NCBI RefSeq assembly: GCF_009765355.1
Contig: NZ_VTHK01000052.1
Coordinates: 1-59,890 of the forward strand
DNA: 59,890 nucleotides
Direction: 5' to 3'
Origin: Amycolatopsis anabasis
GTDB lineage: Bacteria; Actinomycetota; Actinomycetes; Mycobacteriales; Pseudonocardiaceae
Positions 1 through 10,037 of the stretch are shown piece after piece. The notes beneath the pieces were generated by a model, which searched no databases, was not told where the DNA came from, and was given only the letters and a program-made list of their open reading frames with translations. The number at the start of each line of letters is the position of its first letter. Positions within the stretch are counted from its first letter, which is position 1. Made by a program: the position numbers and the translations under genes.

Positions 1-52
1 CCGCCGTGGTCTGCGACTTCTCCTGCGCGACCAGCGGATTCCCCTCCGGCAT
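1..52 (-). CDS. N-terminal fragment of a small type VII-associated hypothetical protein (partial)
   Basis: The minus strand has an ATG at position 52 preceded by a purine-rich ribosome binding site (AGGGAGGGG), then an open frame to the window edge reading MPEGNPLVAQEKSQTTA. From memory, similar N-termini (MPEENPLVAE-like) are found on small Pseudonocardiaceae proteins encoded beside EspC-like and YbaB-like genes, which lie just upstream here. Only 17 residues are visible, so the assignment rests on the start signals and context. No function is claimed. Confidence 0.6.
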   Translation of the reverse strand, partial: MPEGNPLVAQEKSQTTA

Positions 53-97
53 ACGGCACCCCTCCCTCTAGTCGTGCGGTACGACGTGTGCGACCGG

Positions 98-1471
98 TCA
101 CCTGGTTCCGCGGCTGAAGACCTTGCCTGGATTGAGAATCCCGGACGGGTCCAGGGCGGCCTTGACGGCGTGGTGCAGGTCGAGCACCGGTTCGCTGAGC
201 TCCCGGCGCAGCCCGGGCCGTTTGAGCAGGCCCACGCCGTGTTCGCCGGTGACCGTGCCGCCGAGGTCGAGCGCGTCGGCGATGATGTCCTCGAACGCCG
301 CCTGCGCGCGCCGCCGGGCGTCTTCGTCGCCGATCGGCGTGATCAGCAAGGGGTGCAGGTTCCCGTCGCCGGCGTGCGCGATGTTGGCGATCCGGGTGTC
401 GTGGGCGGCCGCGGTCTTCCCGATCCGCGCCAGCATCTCCGGCACCTTCGACCGCGGCACGCACACGTCCTCGGTGAGCACCGGGCCGAGCCGCTCCAGC
501 GCCGGGTAGGCGAGGCGGCGCGCCTGGAACAACGCCTCGGCCTCGTGTTCGTCCGAGGACACCGCGGCCCAGGAGGCGCCCGCCTGCTCGAAACACGCCA
601 GCATGGTCGCGGCCTCGTCGTCCCCGGGGGTGTCGGTCCGCCCGAGCAGCACCACGTTCGCCTCGACCGAAAGGCCCATGTTCTTCCAGGCGTCGACGGC
701 TTCCAGGCAGTGCCGGTCGACGAGTTCGAGCGCGGAGGGCACCACCCCGGCCGCGGCGACCGCGCTGACCGCCTCGCCCGCGGCGACCACCGAGTCGAAG
801 TACCCGGCGATGGTCCGCTCGGCCGCGCGCCGGGGCAGCAGCCGCACGGTCACCTCGGTGATCACCCCGAGCGTGCCCTCCGAACCGACCAGCAGGGCGC
901 ACAGGTCGTACCCGGCGACCCCCTTCGCGGTCCGGCGGCCCAGCCGCACCACGTCCCCGCGCCCGGTGACCACCTCGAGCCCGAGCACGTAGTCCTTGGT
1001 CACCCCGTACTTCACGCAGCACACGCCGCCCGCGTTGGTGGCCACGTTGCCGCCGATGGTCGACCAGGGCGAGCTCGCCGGATCCGGCGGGTACCACAGG
1101 CCCCGTTCCGCACAGGCGGCCCGCAGGTCGTCGTTGACCACCCCGGGCTGCACCACCGCGAGCCGTTCGGCCGGGTCGATCTCGAGCACGGAGTCCATCG
1201 CCTCGAACGAGACCACCAGGCAGCCCGCCAGCGCGTTGGCTCCCCCGGACAATCCGGTCCCGGCGCCGCGCGGCACCACCGCGATCCGGTGCTCCAGGGC
1301 GAACCGGACGACCGCCTGGACCTCCGCGGTGCTCCGCGGCCGGACCACCGCGGCGGCCGGGGCGTATTCGGCCCATTCCGCCTCGTCGTGCAGGTACCGC
1401 CGCATCGCGTCCGGATCGGCGAGCACCCGATCCGCCGGAAGCACCCGGCCCAGCCCCGCCACCACGTCCAT
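98..1471 (-). CDS. FAD-binding oxidoreductase, GlcD/glycolate oxidase-like
   Basis: 457-residue flavoprotein of the VAO/PCMH superfamily, the GlcD/D-lactate dehydrogenase group that oxidises 2-hydroxy acids. The N-terminal FAD-binding half (about residues 1-210) shows VVPRGAGTGLSGGA and TIGGNVATNAGG, which hold the FAD pyrophosphate. The C-terminal half has HAGDGNLHPL and TVTGEHGVGLLKR, the usual substrate/flavin-site histidines. The length is normal for a stand-alone GlcD-type enzyme. No GlcE, GlcF or iron-sulfur partner is adjacent, so the electron acceptor is unknown. The start is the ATG 18 bp after the upstream EspC-like gene. The gene lies inside what otherwise looks like a small secretion-related module, with which it has no obvious functional link. 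The exact substrate cannot be read from the sequence. Confidence 0.85.
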   Translation of the reverse strand: MDVVAGLGRVLPADRVLADPDAMRRYLHDEAEWAEYAPAAAVVRPRSTAEVQAVVRFALEHRIAVVPRGAGTGLSGGANALAGCLVVSFEAMDSVLEIDPAERLAVVQPGVVNDDLRAACAERGLWYPPDPASSPWSTIGGNVATNAGGVCCVKYGVTKDYVLGLEVVTGRGDVVRLGRRTAKGVAGYDLCALLVGSEGTLGVITEVTVRLLPRRAAERTIAGYFDSVVAAGEAVSAVAAAGVVPSALELVDRHCLEAVDAWKNMGLSVEANVVLLGRTDTPGDDEAATMLACFEQAGASWAAVSSDEHEAEALFQARRLAYPALERLGPVLTEDVCVPRSKVPEMLARIGKTAAAHDTRIANIAHAGDGNLHPLLITPIGDEDARRRAQAAFEDIIADALDLGGTVTGEHGVGLLKRPGLRRELSEPVLDLHHAVKAALDPSGILNPGKVFSRGTR

Positions 1472-1489
1472 CAGCCGACGCTACCGCCC

Positions 1490-1822
1490 TCAGATTTCGG
1501 CGCCGCCGGTCGACTTCAGCGTCTGGATGGTGTCCTTTTCCTTGCCCTCGTACTGCTTCGCGGCGTCGCGGACCTTCCCGGCGCTGTCGGTCACCGCCTC
1601 GTGCGCCTTCCGCAGGGCGTCCACGCCCATCTTCTCGAACGGGTCCAGCATCAGCGCGAACGGCTGGCAGATCACGCCGTACGCGCTGTTGTCCATGGTC
1701 ACCTGCTGCGCGGCGTCGACCGCGGTCTGCAGGCGCTGCGCGAGCCCGTCGACCTTGCCCGCGTGGGTGCCCAGCTCGTCGTGCAGGACCTCGTAGCCCT
1801 TGCCGCCACCGCCGTCTGGCAT
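1490..1822 (-). CDS. EspC/WXG100-like type VII secretion-associated small protein
   Basis: 110-residue, largely helical protein resembling the EspC (DUF2580) family of small ESX-associated proteins. Two amphipathic helices (about residues 10-50 and 65-100) flank a central YGVICQPFALMLDP segment. No signal peptide is seen, as expected for type VII substrates, and no strict WXG motif is present. The ATG start follows a strong AGGGGGAAG ribosome binding site. It lies 13 bp downstream of the YbaB-like gene, so the two are probably co-transcribed. No ESX ATPase or membrane component is in the window, so secretion is inferred from family resemblance only. Confidence 0.7.
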   Translation of the reverse strand: MPDGGGGKGYEVLHDELGTHAGKVDGLAQRLQTAVDAAQQVTMDNSAYGVICQPFALMLDPFEKMGVDALRKAHEAVTDSAGKVRDAAKQYEGKEKDTIQTLKSTGGAEI

Positions 1823-1835
1823 CGCTTCCCCCTAG

Positions 1836-2396
1836 TCAGTCGCGCCGCAGGAACGTCTGGTCCCCGAAGTCCTCGCCGTCGTCATCGTCCGAGCTGGGCC
1901 GCCGCCGCGTCGCGGGTGGCGGGGTCGACGGCCGGGGCGGGGTGGGGCGGCGGGGCGGGGCGGGCTCGTCGTCCGCCTCGGTCTCGACCTGCAGCTGCCG
2001 CGGCGCGGCCTCGCGCACCGGCTCCTCGGGCTCCTCCGGGGCGGGTGGGAAGTTGTCCACGGCGGTCTCCACGATGTGCCGGGTCGTGTCGTCGTCCCCG
2101 ACGGTGGCCGCGACGATCTCCTGGATCTTCTGCGGATACTTCGACTGCGCCTTCTGCATGGCCTTCAGGACGTTCGCCGCGATCTCGTCCGGGCTCATCT
2201 TGCGCACGCCCTCGGTCATCGCGACGTTCGTCGGGATTCCGTTGTTGCCGACCGTCACACTGACCGCGCCCCCGGCAACCGATTCGGTGATGGAGATCTG
2301 CTCGACCTGCTGCTGCATCGCCTGGTACCGCTGCGACTTCTCGACCGCGTTGCGTTCCCAGTCGTCCACCATCCGCTCGACATCGGACAACTCCAC
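1836..2396 (-). CDS. YbaB/EbfC-family protein with acidic, proline-rich tail
   Basis: 186 residues. The first 110 or so look like a YbaB/EbfC nucleoid-associated fold: an N-terminal coiled region (MVDDWERNAVEKSQRYQAMQ), then a strand-rich part (SVTVGNNGIPTNVAM) and a final helix (ANVLKAMQKAQSKYPQKIQE). The C-terminal 75 residues are Pro/Glu/Asp/Arg-rich and likely disordered. The GTG start follows an AAAGGGG ribosome binding site. In actinobacteria such YbaB paralogues commonly precede EspC-like genes, as here. It is not the recR-linked ybaB, because no recR or dnaX is nearby. Whether this paralogue binds DNA is unknown. Confidence 0.7.
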   Translation of the reverse strand: MELSDVERMVDDWERNAVEKSQRYQAMQQQVEQISITESVAGGAVSVTVGNNGIPTNVAMTEGVRKMSPDEIAANVLKAMQKAQSKYPQKIQEIVAATVGDDDTTRHIVETAVDNFPPAPEEPEEPVREAAPRQLQVETEADDEPAPPRRPTPPRPSTPPPATRRRPSSDDDDGEDFGDQTFLRRD

Positions 2397-2694
2397 CGGA
2401 CGCCCCTTTCGCTCCTAGGCACAGACGGCCACGACCCTGTCATGGTTCCGCCTCGCCCGACCTCATTGAAGCGCGCCCGGCACCCTCCGCCAAACCACCA
2501 CAAGAGGTGATTGACCGGTCACGGACAGGCAGTTATGAGCCGTTCGCGCTGATACGGCCGAAAGAGTGATCGACGCCCCACTCGTCAAGAGGCCGCTGTG
2601 TCGAGTTCGATCACACGGCGTCGGCCGAGGGGGTTAGCCTGGTAGGCGCATCAACGGACAACCAGATCGAGATGGATAGAGGCGAGTCCCTGCC
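2397..2694. other. Divergent promoter region, YbaB-like gene / kgd
   Basis: About 300 bp between divergent genes. On the kgd side TAGCCT (2635-2640) is a plausible -10 box, giving a leader of roughly 50 nt. A purine stretch, GAGGCGAG, precedes the GTG start of kgd. No coding region or strong hairpin is seen. Confidence 0.4.
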
Positions 2695-5600
2695 GTGTCC
2701 AGCACTAGCCCTGCGTCACAGTTCGGCCCCAACGAGTGGCTGGTCGAAGAAATGTACGACCAGTTCCTCGCCGACCCCTCTTCAGTAGACGCCGCATGGC
2801 ATGACTTCTTCGCGGACTTCAAGCCGACGCAGGCGGCGCAGGCCAAGGCGGACAACGCCCGGGAAGCCGCCGCCGAAGGAGCCCGGGACCAGGCGTCGGG
2901 CAACGGCCAGGCCAGCCCGCCGACCCCGACCGCGCGGCGCAACGCCGCCTCGGCCGCCGAGCAGACCGCCGCGAGCAAGTCCGCCCCGGCCCCGAGCAAG
3001 CCCGCCGCCCCGGCCCCGAAGCCCGCGCCGAAGCCCGCGGCCCCGAAGACCGAGACCAAGACCGCCGAGCCGGACAGCAAGCAGCTGCGCGGCGCCGCCG
3101 CCGCGATCGCGAAGAACATGGACGCCTCGCTGAGCGTGCCGACCGCCACCAGCGTGCGCGCGGTGCCCGCGAAGCTGATGGCCGACAACCGCATCGTGAT
3201 CAACAACCACCTCAAGCGGACCCGCGGCGGGAAGATCTCCTTCACCCACCTCATCGGGTACGCGATGGTTCGGGCCCTGCAGAACTACCCGAACATGAAC
3301 CGGCACTACCAGCTGATCGACGGCAAGCCGTTCGCGGTCACGCCGGAGCACGTCAACCTCGGCCTCGCGATCGACATGAAGGGCAAGGACGGCGGCCGCA
3401 CCCTGGTCGTCGCGTCGATCAAGAACACCGAGTCCATGACGTTCCTGCAGTTCTGGCAGGCGTACGAGGAGATCGTCAAGAAGGCCCGGAACAACAAGCT
3501 CACCGCCGACGACTTCGCCGGGACCACCATCTCGCTGACCAACCCGGGCGGGATCGGCACCAACCACTCGGTGCCCCGCCTGCAGGCCGGGCAGGGCGCG
3601 ATCATCGGCGTCGGCGCCCTGCAGTACCCCGCGCACTTCGAGGGCGCGAGCGAGAAGACCCTGGTCGAGCTGGGTGTCAGCAAGATCATGACGCTGACCT
3701 CGACCTACGACCACCGGATCATCCAGGGCGCCGAGTCCGGCGAGTTCCTCAAGCGGATCCACGAGCTGCTGCTCGGCGAGGACGGCTTCTACGACGACGT
3801 CTTCACCTCGCTGCGGCTGCCGTACGAGCCGATCCGCTGGGTCGCCGACATCCCCGAAGGCGCGGTCGACAAGACCGCCCGGGTGATCGAGCTCATCGAC
3901 GCGTTCCGCACCCGCGGTCACCTGATGGCCGACACCGACCCGCTGAACTACCGGCAGCGGCGGCACGAGGACCTGGACATCCTGTCCCACGGGCTGACCC
4001 TGTGGGACCTCGACCGCGAGTTCGCGGTCGGCGGGTTCGCCGGCCAGGAGCGGATGAAGCTGCGCGACGTGCTCGGCGTGCTGCGCAACTCCTACTGCCG
4101 CACGGTCGGCATCGAGTACACGCACATCCAGGACCCGGACGAGCGGCGCTGGATCCAGGACCGGGTCGAGGTCCCGCACGAGAAGCCGGACCCGGCCGTG
4201 CAGAAGTACGTGCTGTCCAAGCTGAACGCGGCCGAAGCGTTCGAGACGTTCCTGCAGACCAAGTACGTCGGCCAGAAGCGGTTCTCCCTGGAGGGCGGCG
4301 AGACCGCGATCCCACTGCTGGACACCGTGCTGGACAAGGCCGCCGAGCACGAGCTGGACGAGGTCGTCATCGGCATGCCGCACCGCGGCCGCCTGAACGT
4401 GCTGGCCAACATCGTGGGCAAGCCGATCTCGCAGATCTTCCGCGAGTTCGAGGGCAACCTCGACCCCGGCCAGGCGCACGGCTCCGGTGACGTGAAGTAC
4501 CACCTCGGCGCCGAGGGCAAGTACTTCCGGATGTTCGGCGACGGGGAGACCAAGGTCTCGCTGACCGCGAACCCGTCGCACCTGGAGACCGTGGACCCGG
4601 TGCTGGAAGGCATCGTCCGCGCGAAGCAGGACATCCTGGACAAGGGCGAAAGCAGCACCGGGGGCTTCTCCGTGCTGCCGGTGCTGCTGCACGGCGACGC
4701 CGCGTTCGCCGGTCAGGGCGTGGTCGCCGAGACGCTGAACCTGGCGCTGCTGCGCGGGTACCGCACCGGCGGCACCGTGCACCTGATCATCAACAACCAG
4801 GTCGGCTTCACCACCGCGCCGGAGCACTCGCGCTCCTCGCAGTACGCGACCGACGTCGCGAAGATGATCGGCGCGCCGGTCTTCCACGTGAACGGCGACG
4901 ACCCGGAGGCCGCGCACTGGGTGGCCAAACTGGCCGTGGACTACCGGCAGGCGTTCAACAAGGACGTGGTCATCGACCTGATCTGCTACCGGCGCCGGGG
5001 CCACAACGAGGGCGACGACCCGTCGATGACCCAGCCCGCGATGTACGACATCATCGACACCAAGCGCAGCGTCCGGAAGACCTACACCGAATCGCTGATC
5101 GGCCGCGGGGACATCTCGGTCGAAGAGGCCGAGGCCGCGCTGCGCGACTTCTCCAGCCAGCTCGAGCACGTGTTCAACGAGGTGCGGGAGCTGGAGAAGC
5201 ACCCGATCGCGCCGAGCCCGTCGGTCGAGGAGGAGCAGCAGGTCCCGGCCAAGGTGCCGACCGCGGTCCCGCGCGAGGTGATCGAGCGGATCGGCGACGC
5301 GTTCGTCGACCTCCCCGAGGGCTTCACCCCGCACCCGCGGGTCAAGCCGGTGCTGGAGCGGCGGCACAAGATGTCCCGCGAGGGCGGCGTCGACTGGGCG
5401 TTCGGCGAGCTGCTCGCGTTCGGCACGCTGGCGCTGGAGGGCAAGCTGGTGCGGCTGTCCGGGCAGGACTCCCGCCGCGGCACCTTCACCCAGCGGCACT
5501 CGGTGCTCATCGACCGCAAGACCGGGCAGGAGTACTCGCCGCTGCAGCAGCTGGCCGAGACCCAGGGCCGCGTGATGATCTACGACTCGGCGCTGTCGGA

Positions 5601-6417
5601 GTACGCGGCGGTCGGCTTCGAGTACGGCTACTCGGTGGCCAACACCGACGCGCTGGTCATGTGGGAGGCCCAGTTCGGCGACTTCGTCAACGGCGCGCAG
5701 ACCGTCATCGACGAGTACATCTCGTCCGGTGAGGCGAAGTGGGGCCAGCTCTCGGATGTGGTGCTGCTGCTGCCGCACGGCCACGAGGGCCAGGGCCCGG
5801 ACCACACCTCCGGCCGGATCGAGCGGTTCCTCCAGCTGTGCGCGGAGAACTCGATGACCGTGGCGGTGCCGTCCACCCCGGCGAACTACTTCCACCTGCT
5901 GCGCCGCCACGCGCTCGACGGCGTGCAGCGCCCGCTGATCGTGTTCACGCCCAAGCGGCTGCTGCGCGACAAGGCGGTCAAGTCCTCGGTCGAGGAGTTC
6001 ACCGACCAGTCGAAGTTCCTCTCCGTGATCGACGACCACGACGTGGACCCGGCCAAGGCCCGGAAGGTGCTGCTGACCTCGGGGAAGATGTACTGGGAGC
6101 TGGTCGCCGAACGCGCCAAGCAGGGCATCGACGACGTCGCGATCGTGCGGATCGAGCAGTACTACCCGCTGCCGAAGAAGAAGCTGCTCGCCGCGCTCGA
6201 GCGGTACACGTCGGCGAAGGAGATCGTCTGGGTGCAGGAGGAGCCGGAGAACCAGGGCGCCTGGCCGTTCTTCGGGCTCAACCTGCCGCGGAAGCTGCCC
6301 GAGGTGTTCGCGGGCCTGCAGGTCGTGGCCCGCCGCCCGATGGCCGCCCCGAGCGCCGGTTCCTCCAAGGTGCACGAGGTCGAGCAGAAAGCCATCATCG
6401 CCAAGGCCTTCGAGTAA
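2695..6417 (+). CDS. kgd: Multifunctional 2-oxoglutarate decarboxylase/dehydrogenase E1-E2 (Kgd)
   Basis: 1240-residue fused E2-like/E1 enzyme of the TCA cycle. The actinobacterial family decarboxylates 2-oxoglutarate and feeds the 2-oxoglutarate dehydrogenase complex, which shares E3 and AceF with pyruvate dehydrogenase. Order: the short conserved N-terminus FGPNEWLVEEMYDQF; an Ala/Pro/Lys-rich linker (about 45-130); an acyltransferase-like domain ending in DHRIIQG (D339-H340); then the large thiamine-diphosphate E1 domain with HGDAAFAGQG and the GHNEGDDPSMTQP loop. The length matches M. tuberculosis Kgd (about 1230). There is no lipoyl domain, as is normal for this family. The GTG start follows a weak GAGGCGAG site. 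Transcription ends at a hairpin/T-tract 20 bp after the stop codon. In mycobacteria the regulator is the FHA protein GarA, which is not encoded here. Confidence 0.97.
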   Translation: MSSTSPASQFGPNEWLVEEMYDQFLADPSSVDAAWHDFFADFKPTQAAQAKADNAREAAAEGARDQASGNGQASPPTPTARRNAASAAEQTAASKSAPAPSKPAAPAPKPAPKPAAPKTETKTAEPDSKQLRGAAAAIAKNMDASLSVPTATSVRAVPAKLMADNRIVINNHLKRTRGGKISFTHLIGYAMVRALQNYPNMNRHYQLIDGKPFAVTPEHVNLGLAIDMKGKDGGRTLVVASIKNTESMTFLQFWQAYEEIVKKARNNKLTADDFAGTTISLTNPGGIGTNHSVPRLQAGQGAIIGVGALQYPAHFEGASEKTLVELGVSKIMTLTSTYDHRIIQGAESGEFLKRIHELLLGEDGFYDDVFTSLRLPYEPIRWVADIPEGAVDKTARVIELIDAFRTRGHLMADTDPLNYRQRRHEDLDILSHGLTLWDLDREFAVGGFAGQERMKLRDVLGVLRNSYCRTVGIEYTHIQDPDERRWIQDRVEVPHEKPDPAVQKYVLSKLNAAEAFETFLQTKYVGQKRFSLEGGETAIPLLDTVLDKAAEHELDEVVIGMPHRGRLNVLANIVGKPISQIFREFEGNLDPGQAHGSGDVKYHLGAEGKYFRMFGDGETKVSLTANPSHLETVDPVLEGIVRAKQDILDKGESSTGGFSVLPVLLHGDAAFAGQGVVAETLNLALLRGYRTGGTVHLIINNQVGFTTAPEHSRSSQYATDVAKMIGAPVFHVNGDDPEAAHWVAKLAVDYRQAFNKDVVIDLICYRRRGHNEGDDPSMTQPAMYDIIDTKRSVRKTYTESLIGRGDISVEEAEAALRDFSSQLEHVFNEVRELEKHPIAPSPSVEEEQQVPAKVPTAVPREVIERIGDAFVDLPEGFTPHPRVKPVLERRHKMSREGGVDWAFGELLAFGTLALEGKLVRLSGQDSRRGTFTQRHSVLIDRKTGQEYSPLQQLAETQGRVMIYDSALSEYAAVGFEYGYSVANTDALVMWEAQFGDFVNGAQTVIDEYISSGEAKWGQLSDVVLLLPHGHEGQGPDHTSGRIERFLQLCAENSMTVAVPSTPANYFHLLRRHALDGVQRPLIVFTPKRLLRDKAVKSSVEEFTDQSKFLSVIDDHDVDPAKARKVLLTSGKMYWELVAERAKQGIDDVAIVRIEQYYPLPKKKLLAALERYTSAKEIVWVQEEPENQGAWPFFGLNLPRKLPEVFAGLQVVARRPMAAPSAGSSKVHEVEQKAIIAKAFE

Positions 6418-6435
6418 GCCTCTTCGGTGTGACCG

Positions 6436-6478
6436 AACCCCCGGCCGGGATCCCCTCCCAGCCGGGGGTTCCGTTTTT
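6436..6478 (+). terminator. Intrinsic terminator of kgd
   Basis: Perfect 10-bp stem AACCCCCGGC / GCCGGGGGTT (6436-6445 with 6461-6470), a 15-nt loop, then CCGTTTTT. It starts 19 bp after the kgd stop. Confidence 0.88.
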
Positions 6479-6480
6479 CC

Positions 6481-6564
6481 GAATGTGCGACTCGCTTACC
6501 TGAGTGTGTAGTTCGCGTGCGCGAGTGTGTAACTCGCGTGCCTGAACGTGTAATTCGCGGGTCA
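6481..6564. repeat. Four-copy 21-bp tandem repeat
   Basis: Four head-to-tail 21-bp units (6481-6501, 6502-6522, 6523-6543, 6544-6564) with consensus GARTGTGTAACTCGCGTGCCT. Variation is confined to a few positions per unit. The array starts right after the kgd terminator, and its last unit contains the stop codon of the convergent gene. Units abut with no spacers, so this is not a CRISPR. Confidence 0.85.
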
Positions 6565-6867
6565 GGAGGTGAGCAGGGTGAATTCGCGGGCGGGGTCTTT
6601 GAGCACCTGGTGGATGGACTGGATGCTGCGGCAGGGCCAGGGGGCGTGGCAGAAGCGGCAGCGGCCGGTGGTGTCGTCCTCATGCTGGGCGACCACGGTT
6701 CGGATCACGGTCACCAGGTCGCAGATGAGTTTCCGGGCGGACGTGGTTTCCGCATCGCGCCAGGCGTCCGAGTCCATCGCCAGGAACTCGGCGCTGTCCA
6801 GGTGGCCGTAGATTTCGTTGCGCAGCAACCAGAATGCGTGGGAATGCGCAGGGGAAAGCGTAGTCAT
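6562..6867 (-). CDS. Small conserved actinobacterial protein with C-x2-C motif
   Basis: 101 residues starting at an ATG (6867) with a good GGAGGAAC ribosome binding site. The open frame extends further upstream but without start signals. The protein has an all-helical N-terminal part (HSHAFWLLRNEIYGHL) and a CRFCHAPWPC motif near residue 75, which could bind zinc. It is divergent from the XRE-DUF5753 gene, 119 bp away. Small genes of this kind are often found beside XRE/DUF397 pairs in Pseudonocardiaceae. No function is recognised. Its stop codon is formed by the last unit of the 21-bp tandem array. Confidence 0.7.
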   Translation of the reverse strand: MTTLSPAHSHAFWLLRNEIYGHLDSAEFLAMDSDAWRDAETTSARKLICDLVTVIRTVVAQHEDDTTGRCRFCHAPWPCRSIQSIHQVLKDPAREFTLLTS

Positions 6868-6986
6868 CAGATAGTTCCTCCGAAACTCAGGAAACCGATT
6901 CCACGCGGGGCAAACAATGCTCCTTTCCGGCGAAGCCGTTGCGTCGCGGGGAGGCAACGCGGGTCGGCGGTTCTACTTTGGATCGC

Positions 6987-7886
6987 ATGGCAGAGTACGA
7001 ACCCACCGTGCGCAGCCGGGAGCTCGGCGACGAGGTGCGCGCGTTGCTGGAAGAAGCCGGGCTCAGCGGTAGACAGGCGGCCGAGGCGCTCGGCTGGTCG
7101 CAGAGCGACCTTTCCCGTCTGCTGCACGGAAAACGCGGGATCAAGGAAACCGATATAGCCACCCTGCTCGGCGTCTGCCGCGCGAAGCCGGACAGACGTG
7201 AGAAGATTTTGCAACTGTGCAGAGAAGCCAACAAGCCGGGCTGGTGGCAACAGCACGGCTCCCGGCTACCCCGGCAACTCCGCACCCTGATCGACCACGA
7301 AGACAACGCCCTGACGATCGGCGACTATCAGGCAACCCTGGTTCCAGGACTACTCCAGACCGGCGACTATGCACGTGCACTCCTGCGCGACGCTGGTGCG
7401 GTTCCGCAGGAGGAGATCGATGAGCGAGTGGCGGCGCGGCTGGCGAGGCAGAACATCTTCGGCCGTGCCACTCCGACCGGCTACACGTTCTTCATCCATG
7501 AGTTCGTGCTGCGGCTCCCGGTCGGCGGCGAGACAGTGATGTCGGATCAACTACACCACCTGCTGCGCATGTCGGTGCGCACGAACATCTCGATCAGGGT
7601 GGTGCCCGCCTCGGTAGGTGCTCACGCTGGCATCGCGGGTTCATTCAGATTGATGGAGTTCGCGACGATCAAACCGGTGGTGTATCTGGAAAGCGAGACT
7701 TCTACTCTGTTCCTCGAATCGGAGGCAGAGATTGCGGCCTACCGGCGCATACTGGAGGTTCTGGCGAGTACCGCCCTCGGTGAGGAACAATCGAGGGAGC
7801 TGATTCGCCGTGTGGTGATCGAGCTGTACAGGGACCGAGAGGATCGCCATGAACACACCCAAATGGGATGGGATCTACTGGCGTAA
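6987..7886 (+). CDS. XRE-family regulator with DUF5753 effector domain
   Basis: 299 residues from the ATG at 6987. The frame is open 16 codons upstream, but homology to the family begins here. The N-terminal lambda-repressor-type helix-turn-helix (about 8-65) includes SGRQAAEALGWSQSDLSRLL. The rest is a DUF5753 domain (about 100-285) with the characteristic LVPGLLQTGDYARAL and SVRVVPASVGAHAG-like segments (here SIRVVPASVGAHAG). These proteins control small actinobacterial modules together with a DUF397 partner (BldB/WhiJ-type systems in Streptomyces); DNA binding is presumed. The DUF397 gene overlaps its 3' end by 38 bp in another frame. Confidence 0.9.
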   Translation: MAEYEPTVRSRELGDEVRALLEEAGLSGRQAAEALGWSQSDLSRLLHGKRGIKETDIATLLGVCRAKPDRREKILQLCREANKPGWWQQHGSRLPRQLRTLIDHEDNALTIGDYQATLVPGLLQTGDYARALLRDAGAVPQEEIDERVAARLARQNIFGRATPTGYTFFIHEFVLRLPVGGETVMSDQLHHLLRMSVRTNISIRVVPASVGAHAGIAGSFRLMEFATIKPVVYLESETSTLFLESEAEIAAYRRILEVLASTALGEEQSRELIRRVVIELYRDREDRHEHTQMGWDLLA

Positions 7887-8091
7887 GAGCACCTACAGCG
7901 CGAGCAATGGCGACTGTGTCGAGGTGGGCTGGCGCAAGAGCACCCATAGCGCAAGCAATGGTGGCTGTGTCGAGGTGGCGGCTGCTGATCGGGTGCACGT
8001 GCGGGACACCAAGGATCGGGTGGGCGGGAGTCTCAGCTTTTCGCGGGCTCAGTGGCGAGCCTTCGTCACCCAGGTACTGGTAGGGCCGTGA
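7849..8091 (+). CDS. DUF397 protein with an internal tandem duplication
   Basis: 80 residues. DUF397 proteins are small partners of XRE-DUF5753 regulators; their biochemical role is not settled. The motif WRKSxxSxxxGxCVEV occurs twice: WRKSTYSASNGDCVEVG (DNA 7879-7929) and WRKSTHSASNGGCVEVA (7930-7980). This is a 51-bp in-frame duplication that makes the protein longer than the usual 60-65 residues. After it comes the normal DUF397 end (VHVRDTKDR..LSFSRAQWRAFV). The ATG overlaps the 3' end of the upstream regulator, so translation is probably coupled. The stop codon lies in the left arm of a strong palindrome. Confidence 0.88.
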   Translation: MNTPKWDGIYWRKSTYSASNGDCVEVGWRKSTHSASNGGCVEVAAADRVHVRDTKDRVGGSLSFSRAQWRAFVTQVLVGP

Positions 8092-8140
8092 GGATCGGTG
8101 GTAGCCAGCAGGGTTGCCACCACCGATCGCTCACGGCCCT
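8082..8140. terminator. Bidirectional terminator-like palindrome
   Basis: AGGGCCGTGAG (8082-8092) pairs with CTCACGGCCCT (8130-8140). GATCGGTGG (8093-8101) pairs with CCACCGATC (8120-8128), with a single bulged G at 8129. This 20-bp stem spans the DUF397 stop and ends 11 bp before the 3' end of the convergent subtilisin gene. There is no T-tract. Confidence 0.8.
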
Positions 8141-8150
8141 GGTCAACGGG

Positions 8151-9704
<1,554 letters not shown>

Positions 9705-10037
9705 CGTTTCATTCCTCCTAGGGCAGGGTCGATCCGATCGAGCCATATCGGTGGCCCGCCCGGATCACTAGGGGTGAAATACATTCACATGAATGTTCGC
9801 TGAGAATAGATCCGCTTTTCCCGGGAAGGAAGGTCTTGCTTCGACGGGAGCGAAACGGTAAAGCACGACAATGTCACCGGTTCCCGCGGCCGAACGGGCG
9901 GCAAAGCGTCAGCATGTGGGCCGGTGGTGACGCGAAGCGACGCCTTGGGAAACTCCTGGTGACCGTGAGCGGACGTTCACCTGTTGCGGTCCCTAACCGA
10001 AAACACCCGATTGGCCGAGGCCGAAAGTCGGGCAGCC
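9705..10037. other. Intergenic region upstream of the subtilisin gene
   Basis: 333 bp. The left part carries the subtilisin promoter region, including a palindrome at 9781-9796. The right part (about 10008-10030) has only a weak CCCGA/TCGGG stem behind the osmoprotectant operon. No gene is seen. Confidence 0.4.
9781..9796. promoter_or_regulatory. Candidate operator upstream of the subtilisin gene
   Basis: ACATTCA-CA-TGAATGT, a perfect 7+7 inverted repeat in an AT-richer pocket 77 bp upstream of the GTG start. The binding protein is unknown. Confidence 0.45.

Noticed and set aside
2595..2615. CRP-like site upstream of kgd (TGTGT...TCACA)
   Set aside because: Half-sites are nine bases apart instead of six and one is imperfect.
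2782..6375. Very long minus-strand open frame (about 1200 codons) opposite kgd
   Set aside because: Mirror of the strong third-position GC bias of kgd; composition rich in Val/Arg/Gly/His/Leu with no family pattern.
6481..6564. CRISPR-like appearance of the 21-bp array
   Set aside because: Units abut directly without spacers, and no cas genes are present.
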